A stretch of DNA of 64,000 bases from Marinomonas aquimarina (GCF_900089755.1 NZ_FLOC01000001.1:356684-420683); one strand, 5' to 3'; numbered from the stretch's first letter, positions 27,917 to 36,909 are shown. Notes: generated by a model from the sequence alone, not told the origin. Translations and numbers: made by a program.

Positions 27917-29059
27917 ATGGCCGAGAAACGCTTACATCAGCGTTATGTTGGTGAATTCACGGACAGCACCAACAATAATTTCAATCTTATTCGCTTGCTC
28001 TGCGCCTGGGGCGTACTCGTATTCCACAGCGTGCCACTGGCCGAGCAGACCTATGCCCTAAGCGATCCCTTGCTCCACTATTTGGGGGTGTCGATGGGTG
28101 AGTTCTGCGTTATGGTATTCTTTGCCATCAGTGGCTTTTTAATCTATCGCAGCATGTGTCGCAGCAGCAGCTTAAACTCCTACATCATTGCCCGCGCCCT
28201 TAGACTTTTACCGGCGTTATTGGTCGTGTTAGTACTGACTGCCTTTATTGTTGGTCCACTGGCAACCGAGCTGAGTCTAGGACAGTATTTCAGCCACCCG
28301 GAAACTTGGTCATATCTCAATAATGTAAACCTACTAACCAACCGCACCCAATACACCCTTCCTGGAGTATTTTCTGATAACCCTTATCCTAATGCGGTCA
28401 ACGGCTCCCTGTGGACATTGCCACTGGAAACCCGCATGTACGTGGTCACCATCGCTTTCTTTTACAGCGCCTGGTTACTGACTCGTCTCTTTAAAGAAAA
28501 AATGCGCTGGCTTAGCCCATTGCTATTGGCGGCGATCTTGATCTGGGCCTACTGGCTACTGGACGGTTACAGCGTTAGCGGCGAACGCCACGAACTATTT
28601 AAGAATCTATTCTTTCTCGCCTTTTTTATAGGCGGTGTGATTTACGCTTATCGCGATAGCATTCCACTAAAAGCTAGCTGGGCACTGGTACTGATTCTTG
28701 GCGTGGAATTCTTACGCACGACCAGTATTTACCCAATCTACGGCACCTTTACCATCGTCTATACGGTCTTAGTACTCGCCTACTTACCCAAAGGAAAAAT
28801 CCTCGCCTTTAACAAGCTCGGCGACTACTCCTACGGCATGTATATCTATGCTTTCCCCGTGCAACAGTGCCTGTCCCACTGGACCGATATTGGCTTCTTT
28901 GGCATGGTGCTCTGGGCGACTGTCATCACACTGGCACTGTCCGTGATTTCTTGGCACCTACTGGAAAGCCCAATACTAGGCCAAAAGAAAAAGCTCACCA
29001 ACTTACTTAAAAAACGCCGCAACATCGCTCCTGCGGGAGGTCTGTCCCAACCCGATTAA
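27917..29059 (+). CDS. Acyltransferase 3 family membrane protein, copy 2 (REP-derived C-terminus)
   Basis: An OafA-like O-acyltransferase of 380 residues, similar along its length to the 13268-14371 product (FNLIRLLCAWGVLVFHS, VMVFFAISGFLIYRSMCRS, LGDYSYGMYIYAFPVQQ). About ten transmembrane segments are expected. The likely role is acylation of a surface glycan. The start ATG 27917 has GGAG at good spacing. The last ten residues (APAGGLSQPD) are encoded by a REP element: the DNA from 29026 matches the stem, tail and downstream sequence of the REP at about 29167-29215. The native end was therefore probably lost and replaced by repeat sequence. Whether the enzyme is still active is unknown, but the core motifs are intact. 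Confidence 0.9.
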   Translation: MAEKRLHQRYVGEFTDSTNNNFNLIRLLCAWGVLVFHSVPLAEQTYALSDPLLHYLGVSMGEFCVMVFFAISGFLIYRSMCRSSSLNSYIIARALRLLPALLVVLVLTAFIVGPLATELSLGQYFSHPETWSYLNNVNLLTNRTQYTLPGVFSDNPYPNAVNGSLWTLPLETRMYVVTIAFFYSAWLLTRLFKEKMRWLSPLLLAAILIWAYWLLDGYSVSGERHELFKNLFFLAFFIGGVIYAYRDSIPLKASWALVLILGVEFLRTTSIYPIYGTFTIVYTVLVLAYLPKGKILAFNKLGDYSYGMYIYAFPVQQCLSHWTDIGFFGMVLWATVITLALSVISWHLLESPILGQKKKLTNLLKKRRNIAPAGGLSQPD

Positions 29060-29413
29060 ATCCCTGATCGGGGTAAGATACCCCTCCTACAAAAAGCAGC
29101 CCTGTAGGAGCTCGGTTCCCGAGCGAAAAGTTCCCGCGCACAGCGCGGTCCTACAGTGCTGTAGGGCTGTAGGGCTGTCTCAGCCCGATTAAATCCCTGA
29201 TCGGGGTAAGATACCCCGCCTACAAAAAACTACCTCTGTAAGAGAAACTTTTCTTGTGGGAGGACTGTCCCAGCCCGATGATGCGATCCCGATCGGGGTA
29301 AGATACCCCTCCTACTTTTATAACAAGACAGCCTCTGTAGGAGCTCGGTTCCCGAGCGAAACCTCCCGCGCACAGCGCGGTCCTACAATGCTGTAGGGCT
29401 GTCCTAGCCCGAT
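29026..29413. repeat. Mixed REP cluster between acyltransferase and RAYT
   Basis: Several hairpin classes alternate here. Stems are GGGCTG/CAGCCC (about 29026, 29170, 29258, 29391), GGGGTA/TACCCC inverted (29064-29090, about 29200, about 29295), GCTCGG/CCGAGC (29104, 29338) and inverted CCGCGC/GCGCGG (29133-29154, about 29365). Most carry GTAGGA, with variants GTAGGG and GTGGGA. The block from GATTAAATCCCTGATCGGGG onward occurs twice (29053 and about 29187), indicating duplication of a composite unit. The cluster ends five bases before the stop codon of the transposase gene. Confidence 0.9.
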
Positions 29414-29417
29414 ATAT

Positions 29418-30377
29418 CTAGGCTGCAACAATCCCCTTTAATTTCCTACGCGCATGCTTAGCACAATAGTCCGCCATCACCTGCTCTGTCGCGACGGCAG
29501 TATACGTATGCTGCTCAAACTCGTTGGCGATCTTTAACCAACATTCCGAGGTAATATTTAAGCGTTGTAACACCGGCAAACAGCTCAAATCGATCGCACC
29601 ACGCTTGCCTGCCCTTAGCACACGGCCAGTCAAATCAACCAGTTGCAAATAGTCCTGCAGCGCAAAGGTTAACCCCTCTGGCTGATGCTCTTTAGGGTTC
29701 CCGACAAAAGGCATCAAATAGCTCGGCTGCTGTCCATTTTTCGCCGCTTTTACACGCTGTTTGATACTGGTGTAATCCGATACTTCTGGCGTTTCTGCCA
29801 TCCCTGCTCGCACGGGATTTAAATCCACATAGGCCATACAAGCCGCCAAAGCCGCTTCATCTAACAAAGCCTGTGATTTAAAGCGCCCTTCCCAAAAACG
29901 CCCTGTACAACCATCCTCTCGATTAGCACGGCGGGCAATACTTTCGTTCAGCTCCCGCATAAACCAACTGATATCCTGTAAGCGAGCTCGGTACTCTGCA
30001 ACCGTGGCATCCAGCAAAGGCTGCAGATACTCGGCCACAAAGCCCTGTTTAATAAACTGCTGCGTGACCATGGTCCCTTTATGCAGTTGATGCCAACGCT
30101 CGATCACCTCGCGATCACTCCAACTTTGTGCTTTCTCGGCATTAACATGCAACACCACATGGGTGTGATTGCTCATCACCGCATAGGCACACAGCTCAAC
30201 CGCAAACACTTGGGTAAGGAAAACTAAATACTCTTCTACCCAATATCGACGATGTTCGTAGCTTTTTCCCGTTACCTTGTCGTCTCCACACAAAAATGCA
30301 CGACGTACACAACGGGACACACAATGGTAATACGGGGTATCTGACAGACTAATTTGTTGTTTACGCGGTTTCGGCAT
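29418..30377 (-). CDS. REP-associated transposase-like protein (RAYT, Y1/HUH family)
   Basis: This 319-residue member of the IS200-like/REP-associated family begins with the typical DTPYYHCVSRCVRRAFLC. The HUH metal motif is SNHTHVVLH (His71, His73). The family block MRELNESIARRANREDG leads to GRFWEGRFKSQALLD and MAYVDLNPVRAG. Where many relatives have the catalytic Tyr between the LN and N of this block, the sequence reads Ile, so the active Tyr must lie elsewhere or the chemistry is altered (from memory of the family). The 3' end abuts a mixed REP cluster; a separate direct-repeat array lies upstream. RAYTs are single-copy domesticated enzymes thought to disperse REPs. Confidence 0.92.
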   Translation of the reverse strand: MPKPRKQQISLSDTPYYHCVSRCVRRAFLCGDDKVTGKSYEHRRYWVEEYLVFLTQVFAVELCAYAVMSNHTHVVLHVNAEKAQSWSDREVIERWHQLHKGTMVTQQFIKQGFVAEYLQPLLDATVAEYRARLQDISWFMRELNESIARRANREDGCTGRFWEGRFKSQALLDEAALAACMAYVDLNPVRAGMAETPEVSDYTSIKQRVKAAKNGQQPSYLMPFVGNPKEHQPEGLTFALQDYLQLVDLTGRVLRAGKRGAIDLSCLPVLQRLNITSECWLKIANEFEQHTYTAVATEQVMADYCAKHARRKLKGIVAA

Positions 30378-30477
30378 TTAACGTCCTCCATTGACTAAAA
30401 ATGCACCCTGATGACCAACAACAGCCTGGCCTGCCGAGTAAATCTCGCCCAGCAGGCTAAAGCTAATGCGGTACCGA

Positions 30478-30687
30478 TTAAGATAACAACGAAAATGACA
30501 CCGTCATTTCAGGGTCATATTGAAGCAGCAGTGAGGTGAGAAAGATCATCCATTTGCTTAAACGAAGCCAAGGGACTCTGCCAGTCTTATGGGATAACTG
30601 ACATCGTTTAACAAAGCGGCATGGACTGCAAGAACCACAATGGTTCCGACGTGAAGAAGCGCGTTTTTGGTTTTTATGGTTAGGCAC
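30478..30687 (-). other. Possible short gene or remnant (69 codons) at the repeat array
   Basis: A GTG at 30687 is preceded by a strong AAGGAGGGA ribosome-binding sequence at good spacing and opens 69 codons (MPNHKNQKRASSRRNHCG...). The same ribosome-binding/start block is present in each of the four direct repeats upstream. In the second copy one extra A shifts the frame to an early stop. I cannot assign a function. It could be a small basic Cys-containing peptide or a decayed gene start spread with the repeat. Confidence 0.35.
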
Positions 30688-31355
30688 ATCATTCCCTCCT
30701 TGGAAGTTGAGCTTTCAATATAGAACACCAAATAGATTGATCAAATATTGAACAGACGAAGAATGACGGGGATCAAATAAGTGTGGGTGTCTAAGATGAT
30801 GCTGGTTTAACAAAGCGGCATGGATGGTGATTAGCACAATGGTTCTGACGTGAAGAAGCGCGTTTTTGGTTTTTTATGATTAGGCACATCATTCCCTCCT
30901 TGGAAGTTGAGCTTTCAATATAGAACACCAAATAAATTGATCAAATATTGAACAAAAGAAGAGTGACGGGGATCAAATAAGTGTGGGTGTCTAAGATGGT
31001 TTTAGACTGATCAAATTTTGAACAACCAAAGAGTAATGAGGGTCAAGTTACGGTGGGTGTCTAAGATATTTTCTTTGGTTTTTATGATTAGGCACATCAT
31101 TCCCTCCTTGGAAGTTGAGCTTTCAATATAGAACACCAAATAAATTGATCAAATATTGAACAAAAGAAGAGTGACGGGGATCAAATAAGTGTGGGTGTCT
31201 AAGATGGTTTTACCTTTGTTTTTTATGATTAGGCACATCATTCCCTCCTTGGAAGTTGAGCTTTCAATATAGAACACCAAATAGATTGATCAAATATTGA
31301 ACAGCAGAAGAATGACGGGGATCAAATAAGTGTGGGTGTCTAAAATGGTTTAGCC
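30610..31355. repeat. Four-copy direct repeat array upstream of the RAYT gene
   Basis: A block of about 125 bases beginning AGGCACATCATTCCCTCC occurs four times, at 30682, 30882, 31090 and 31231 (spacings 200, 208 and 141). Each copy runs through TTGAGCTTTCAATATAGAAC and TTGATCAAATATTGAACA and ends GTGGGTGTCTAAGAT. A diverged partial copy lies at about 31010-31070. Copies 1 and 2 are also preceded by a shared block (ACAAAGCGGCATGGA ... GACGTGAAGAAGCGCG). The units differ from the GTAGGA REPs. They fill the gap of about 1 kb between the transposase and the second SapC gene, where I see no other gene. Confidence 0.9.
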
Positions 31356-31385
31356 TGAATTCATATATCTCAATCCAATTTAATA

Positions 31386-32183
31386 CTAGAAGCTAAACGT
31401 TCCATTTCCGTTTAAGAACTCTAAATCCAACTCGCCTTTTTCATTCTGCAATGCTTTTTCTGCTTCTTCGAGTTTCAAGCCCGCTTGTGTATGCAATTTT
31501 AGTAAAGTTTTCAGCTTAGCAACATTTTGTACTGAGAATACATGACAATAGATAAGAGTCAGTGCACCTGACTTCTGCAAGCTATGTAAAGCCTCAGCGG
31601 AGAGTTTACTCAATGCTTCTTCATCAATACGATAAAGGCCATTCAATGACATCGTATTATCATCTAGCTCAATCTGAATATCCCATTTCATCAATAAGCC
31701 ATGCTTTTGAAGCTCAGCACAGGCTAACTCTGTGTCTTTTTTACCTGCTTCAATTGACTGAAGAAAGCTCATAACCTGTTCAAGATCTTTACTTGGCAGA
31801 CCATTTTCATCAAAGAAAGAAGAGCCTCCTTCATCTACAATTTGTTCCGAGGCCCCATCAATAGCCAACATAGCCCCCCTACCTTCAGCATGCGCCAACT
31901 TGAATGGGTATGCTCTAATTACGGCAGGGATATAAGAATCAACCCAACGGCCATTATTAGGGGCCACGAAAAGGTTTTTTTTGTTCGCCACACCCAATAC
32001 TGCTGCAGGTACTATATTGTTATTTTGTTTTACAAAAGCAATAGGTAAAGTTTGCTGCGCCTTAGGCAGCTCTTTGATCAGTAACTGAACCAACACTTCG
32101 CTCTGGGCATGATAGTAATTGCTCGCACGCTTCCAGCTTTTCTGCGCATGCTCCTCTTTTGATAGTAATGTATATTTAGACAT
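31386..32183 (-). CDS. SapC family protein, copy 2
   Basis: This 265-residue paralogue of the 12315-13118 protein has LSKEEHAQKSW at the start, IPAVIRAYPFKLA near 85-97, FFDENGLPSKDLEQVMSFLQ in the middle and YRIDEEALSKLSAEALHSLQKSGALTLIYCHVFS near the end. SapC is named from the Campylobacter S-layer locus, but its biochemical role is not established. The gene is downstream of, and co-oriented with, the GT41 glycosyltransferase and the S-layer gene, which supports a function in S-layer export or assembly (inference). It is presumably cytoplasmic, since no signal peptide is seen. Confidence 0.87.
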   Translation of the reverse strand: MSKYTLLSKEEHAQKSWKRASNYYHAQSEVLVQLLIKELPKAQQTLPIAFVKQNNNIVPAAVLGVANKKNLFVAPNNGRWVDSYIPAVIRAYPFKLAHAEGRGAMLAIDGASEQIVDEGGSSFFDENGLPSKDLEQVMSFLQSIEAGKKDTELACAELQKHGLLMKWDIQIELDDNTMSLNGLYRIDEEALSKLSAEALHSLQKSGALTLIYCHVFSVQNVAKLKTLLKLHTQAGLKLEEAEKALQNEKGELDLEFLNGNGTFSF

Positions 32184-32287
32184 AAATTAGATCTCGCGAG
32201 AAAGCCGACAACTAAGCTATCGGCTATGATTGAAAATCGATTTATTCAAACTCACCACATTGGGCATAAAACGATATTTAGTGATTG

Positions 32288-34444
32288 CTAGTTGCTTTTG
32301 ACGGCTAGCTTTAATGCATTGCTATAGACTTCTCGAGCTGTATTCGCAATCGCAATACGTGTATTAACATTACGTATTTCAGTGTCGCATGCTTGCACAT
32401 TTATCAACTGTTGCTTAGCAACATCTGAGAAGTCTTCTATTGAATATTTGTTTCCTTCAATCGCTACCACTCCATTGTCCTTATCTGAATGAATTGGAAC
32501 AGGCAGTTTTGTAACTAAAGATTGCAAATAAGCACTCCGAGCTGCTTGAGTTATTTTTAGCTCTACCTTAAGCGACTCAAGATGTTTTTCTGTTGACTCA
32601 ATACTCGCTAATTGAGCTTTAGCTTCATGGCTCATTGTAGCAACTTTATAATGGCTGCCGTCAATTGTAACCGAGTCCATACTGGGTATTGTTGCATTTT
32701 CTACTGATTCCAAATGAGCCCCCTGAAGGCGATTAGCTAAATTGGGGTGCTTTAGCAGATCTTTCATCGTCTGATCAAAGCCCTTTCCAAAGCGGTTGAT
32801 ATCAACAAATGCCGTTTGCTTCAGCTTGTTACGAAGCGCCAGCCTCAGCTCTTGACGTCTAGTAACATCCTGGGCCACTCCAACCGCTTTACTGACATAT
32901 TCCTCAGCTGATTCAGTACGCAAATCATCTAAACCCGCAGCATGCAAATGGCTGGCTCCGACTCTAAGCTGTATTGCTCCGCCCTCTAAAGTTACGGCAG
33001 GAATCCCCATGTAAAGTACTTCTAGCATGCCAATGCCACCAGGCATAGGATAGCTATCTAGAAGCACATCAATATCATTATACTCCAACATATGCTCACG
33101 ATTTGAACTCGGTGCATATCGATAATCGATGCGCTCTGAGTCAATCCCGTAATTAGCAAACTCACGAGAGATATTCTCGCGTAAATAGTGGCTACGATAC
33201 TCAGGACGAATGAAGACCAATTTAGAGTTAGGTAAAGCTAGCAACACATCAGACCATAGCTTAATTGTTTCTGGGTTATACTTAGCTGGTTCAGAATTGA
33301 CACCGAAAGTAATGAACCCCTTTTGCGAGGAAGGTAACTCTTGTGTGATAGGGAAATCCGGCATTTCCCCAAAACAAGCAAAAGCTTCGGGCATCGCCAA
33401 ACAGTTATTTAACGTTCCTTCACCATCCCCCTGCAATACTTGATCAACGATCGTGTAATCTAGCTCAGGCAAGCCACAAGTGATAGGGCGCCCAGTCCAA
33501 CTTAATTGCAAAGGTGCTACACGCCAAGCCATTGCACCTACACGCGTTGCAGGTTGCTGTAAGCCATTGAGGTCGATCAGAATATCACAACTCAATGCCA
33601 GCAATTCTTCAGCAACGCTGCGGTTGGTACCTCGAGGAATTACCGTCACCTCTTCAAACATAGAGGTGAAACTGTCATGGGTTTTTAAACCAGCGCCGTT
33701 TTCTATAAACGCCATACGAACATCAAATACACTACGGTCGAGCTGCTCCAAAATGGGTTTTAATACTTTTTGAGTATCGAAAATATCAGATAGACCAAAG
33801 AAACCTAAACGTATACGCCCGTCTTTGTTTCTGTTCTCGTAGGCCTTTTGACGCAGTTCATGGCTAAGCGGCTCAGCCTTAGCTTGTGCCATCATAAATT
33901 CGCCCCATTTCTGCTGTAGCGCCAGATAGCGTTGTAGGCTTTCAGCGCCAAATACACGGTTTCGTGTACCATTTATGCCAATATGATTAGGCAACTCCTC
34001 AGGGTTAATCGTATCTAGCTTCTGAAAAATATCACCAAGCTCAGCGAACTTAGCGTAGTCCCCTTGTTTAAGAACCGCTTGACAGAAACTCTGTAACCAA
34101 GCTAGAGGAATCTCTTCCCCTTTTAGTGATAAAGCGATTTCATAAGACTTATCATGCTGCTGGCTATTCGCATAACTAGCCATCAGCACCAGCCTAACGT
34201 AAACATCATTTGGCGCCATAGATAAAACACGATGAGCAATTTGCTGTGCTTCGGAATGATTACTCAAGCAAAAATGGCCGAAGGCGAGATTACCTAATAC
34301 TGTTTTTTCAAGAGGTGATGCTTTAGTCGGTTCAATCAGCTCATTCAAAGCGCTAATTGATTCTCGGAGCTTTCCAGACTGCAATTGATTAACTGCTTTT
34401 ACAACTCTATCTTTCAATTCATCTGGACTACGATTCATACTCAA
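32288..34444 (-). CDS. OGT/SPINDLY-like glycosyltransferase (GT41) with two C-terminal DUF6447-like domains
   Basis: Residues about 1-150 are TPR-like helices. Residues about 205-560 form the GT41 catalytic region: LGFFGLSDIFD, FGVNSEPAKYNPETIKLW (its Lys aligns with the UDP-contacting Lys of human OGT, by memory), then DVLLDSYPMPGGIGMLEVLY and VGASHLHAAGL. GT41 enzymes O-glycosylate Ser/Thr in cytoplasmic proteins. Residues about 595-655 and 660-718 are two copies of the domain found alone at 4955-5257 (VTIDGSHYKVATMSHEAK ... AARSAYLQSLV; VVAIEGNKYSIEDFSDVAK ... TAREVYSNAL). The gene follows the S-layer gene after a terminator, so the S-layer protein is the obvious candidate substrate (inference). 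Confidence 0.9.
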   Translation of the reverse strand: MSMNRSPDELKDRVVKAVNQLQSGKLRESISALNELIEPTKASPLEKTVLGNLAFGHFCLSNHSEAQQIAHRVLSMAPNDVYVRLVLMASYANSQQHDKSYEIALSLKGEEIPLAWLQSFCQAVLKQGDYAKFAELGDIFQKLDTINPEELPNHIGINGTRNRVFGAESLQRYLALQQKWGEFMMAQAKAEPLSHELRQKAYENRNKDGRIRLGFFGLSDIFDTQKVLKPILEQLDRSVFDVRMAFIENGAGLKTHDSFTSMFEEVTVIPRGTNRSVAEELLALSCDILIDLNGLQQPATRVGAMAWRVAPLQLSWTGRPITCGLPELDYTIVDQVLQGDGEGTLNNCLAMPEAFACFGEMPDFPITQELPSSQKGFITFGVNSEPAKYNPETIKLWSDVLLALPNSKLVFIRPEYRSHYLRENISREFANYGIDSERIDYRYAPSSNREHMLEYNDIDVLLDSYPMPGGIGMLEVLYMGIPAVTLEGGAIQLRVGASHLHAAGLDDLRTESAEEYVSKAVGVAQDVTRRQELRLALRNKLKQTAFVDINRFGKGFDQTMKDLLKHPNLANRLQGAHLESVENATIPSMDSVTIDGSHYKVATMSHEAKAQLASIESTEKHLESLKVELKITQAARSAYLQSLVTKLPVPIHSDKDNGVVAIEGNKYSIEDFSDVAKQQLINVQACDTEIRNVNTRIAIANTAREVYSNALKLAVKSN

Positions 34445-34543
34445 ATACCTTTAAAACCCGTTTTATCTATGAATAAACACTCAGAGTGTTCATGCCGACT
34501 CAATTTTGGCGCTCTTTACGTACTAATAATAACGATTTTGCCT

Positions 34544-34574
34544 AAAAAAAAAGGGGCTATCAAAGCCCCTTTTT
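34544..34574 (-). terminator. Rho-independent terminator of the S-layer gene
   Basis: Read on the minus strand, the stem AAAAGGGGCT / AGCCCCTTTT with a five-base loop is followed by a run of T. It lies about 36 bases past the S-layer stop codon and before the glycosyltransferase start, so strong S-layer transcription is largely insulated from the next gene. Confidence 0.9.
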
Positions 34575-34609
34575 AAATCTCATCAAATTTATCCCAAAAA
34601 GGATAAGCC

Positions 34610-36909
34610 TTACACGATGAAGTTTAGTGTATCAGTAGTTAGGTCAACGCCTGTTACTGTGATTGTACCGTCAAACTGACTATCAGCAGCAGTGATTACT
34701 GTATTGCCACCAACCAATTCGATAGATAGGTCATCTAGATCTGTAACGCCAGCGAAAGAGCTGAAATCTAGACGGTCAGCTGTTGCGCCAACACCTGCTG
34801 TGAACGAACTTGCTGCAATTGTAACATCACCGATGTTTGTGCCAGTGAATACGAATGTTTCACGTACACCGTTAGTGTCATCAGAAGTGTAAGACAAGCC
34901 ACCAGCCGTGTTACCTTCAGCATCAACACCGAAGTCACCAATGTTAACCGTTACAGCGCCGTCGAATGCAGTACCAGAAACATCAACAGTGAAGTCAGTC
35001 GCTTCACCACCAGCGAAGCTGATAGTGTCAACTAGAACTGCATCAGTTAGGGAAACGTCATATGCAGCATCACCAGCATCTGAGCTATCAGTCAAAGATA
35101 CAGAAGTTAGTAGATCCGCATCAGCATCATCTTGACCTAGAATATCAACTGTAGCAGCACCACCCACAGAAACACCGTCTTCAGTCACATCAATTGCAAC
35201 AGATGTTAGGTCATCACCGTCAATAGTTGTGCCTTCGATATCTGCACCAGCATCGATAGACAAATCGGCTGCAGTTGCGAAGTCGATTGTAACTGTATCC
35301 ATTGCACCACCAACAGCAGCAGTAACATCAACAGCCAATGTTGTTGCAGTGTTATCTACAGTTAAAGTATTAGCTGCACCAGTTACCGCACCACCAACTG
35401 TTAGGCTTGATACTTCAATACCGTCGAAGTCAAGAGTCGCAGCACCACCAAGAACAATAGCGTCAGTCAATTCAACAGCTTCTACGCCAGTAAAATCAGC
35501 TACATCAAATACCAAACCATTGATTGCAGTATGAGTATCCATGTTAGTTAGGGCTAGTGTGTTGCTACCTGCACCTAGATCTACAACGATTTCATCGTGA
35601 CCAGCTACGAATAGATCACCATCAAGAACAACACGGTCATCGCCAGCACCCGTTGCAACGTTTAGCTCTGCAGCAGACGCAGCAGAAAGGTCAACATCTA
35701 GGTTTGAAGTTAGAGAGCCAGCCGCTAGAGTTTCAAGAGCCGTTGCATCCACTACAGCTTCCAAAGAACCTGTACCAGTGATAGTTAGAGTCTCAATAGC
35801 ATCAAATGCAGATACATCAGCGAAGTTCTCACCTGTCAGAGCAATGCTCATCGCTTCAATGTCACCGCTATCAGTTGAAGAAGAAACTACTGCATCAGTT
35901 GTGCTGCTACCAGCGCTAGATAGAGCAAGTTTTAGCTCATCAGCAGTGCCAGTCACGTCTTCAAACGTATCGATATCCGTTTCAGACAAAGTGTTCTTTA
36001 CACCAAAAGTCGCATCGATGTCAGCATTGGTGTAAGTAAGAGTACGACCAGCTGATGAAGCACTGTTCCAAACTTGTTCTGCACCAGACACGTCTGCAAA
36101 GTCAACAGTCGAGTCAGCAGTAATGTTACGAACATTAATCACTTCAACATTACTGATTGAAGACTGAATAGTTCCGCCAAGAGTAGTAATGTTCAAAGTA
36201 TCAGAGCCTTCACCACCATCGATGATATCTGCATCTTCCATACTATTTACAAGAGTACCCGCACCGTCGTTTACCACACCAGCAGTGAAAGTATCGCTAC
36301 CAGTAGTACCAGTAAGAACATCAGTACCGAAAGTTAGAGTGAAAGATTGGCCGTTTGAACCAACGCCTTCAAGGTTACCAGCATCGATCGCTGCTTTCTT
36401 AGCAGTAACAGTTGCATCGTCATTTGTTACACCAGAAAGAGCCGCTTGCATTTGAGCAAGAGTCAGACCAGTGAATTCACCTTGAGTACCGAAGTATTCA
36501 GCTACTTCAACTTTATTGTTAAGTTGAGTACAGCAGCGCCCCAAGTTGCATCGTCTTCAGATACTGCAGAAAGTGCAGTTAGCGCTTCGATGATTACTGT
36601 GTCGCGAGAAGCGCCAGCGTTTAGACGGCCAGCAACAAATGCTTCTGCTTCAGCCGTTGTGTCAGCGTCAACAGTGTCACCTAGTAGGTTAGCGATGAAA
36701 GAAGAAGCGAACTCTTCTGCAGTTAGCGCGCGAGAGTAGATGCCAGTGAATTCAGAAGATTCAACTAGGTTAGCAGCGTATTGAGCAATAGTGTTGCCGT
36801 TATCGATGCCGTTTGCTAGTTCGTCCAGAATGTCAGAACCTGGTGCTGCGTCGAACATGCCTACTAGAAGAGTAAGTAGTTCTGTACGTTGTTGTTGACT
36901 AATAGCCAT
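34610..36909 (-). pseudogene. Major S-layer-type protein gene with one-base frameshift
   Basis: Joined across the break, this would encode about 766 residues. The N-terminal module (QQQRTELLTLLVGMFDAAPG) is DUF4214-like and is followed by a Thr/Ala/Asp/Val-rich beta region typical of type I-exported S-layer proteins (GTTGSDTFTAGVV, then DGGEGSDTLNITTLGG), with very low Lys/Arg and no Cys. The frame is lost near 36527: one frame reads DDATWGAAVLNLTIKLK then stops (36502), while the other reads TQLNNKVEVAEYF and continues to 34610. Adding one base (GTACT to GTAACT) restores WGAAVTQLNNKVEVAEYF, which matches the paralogue at 22425-25154. It is either a real inactivating deletion or an assembly error. 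The long leader, CRP-like site and strong terminator suggest high expression. Confidence 0.85.
36502..36909 (-). CDS. N-terminal fragment of frameshifted S-layer protein
   Basis: This is the open part before the frameshift, 135 residues from ATG 36909, with a good GGAG site upstream. It contains the conserved N-terminal module and ends with 6-7 out-of-frame residues (NLTIKLK). If the frameshift is real, only this fragment would be made from the native start, and it would lack any type I export signal. Confidence 0.8.
   Translation of the reverse strand: MAISQQQRTELLTLLVGMFDAAPGSDILDELANGIDNGNTIAQYAANLVESSEFTGIYSRALTAEEFASSFIANLLGDTVDADTTAEAEAFVAGRLNAGASRDTVIIEALTALSAVSEDDATWGAAVLNLTIKLK

Noticed and set aside
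34692..36455. Several plus-strand frames opposite the S-layer gene
   Set aside because: Antisense shadows caused by the biased Ala/Thr/Asp/Val codons of the S-layer protein; Ser/Val/Pro-rich and without start signals.
36502..36544. Programmed frameshift in the S-layer gene
   Set aside because: No slippery heptamer, homopolymer or obvious stimulatory structure is visible at the shift, so a deletion or sequencing error is simpler.
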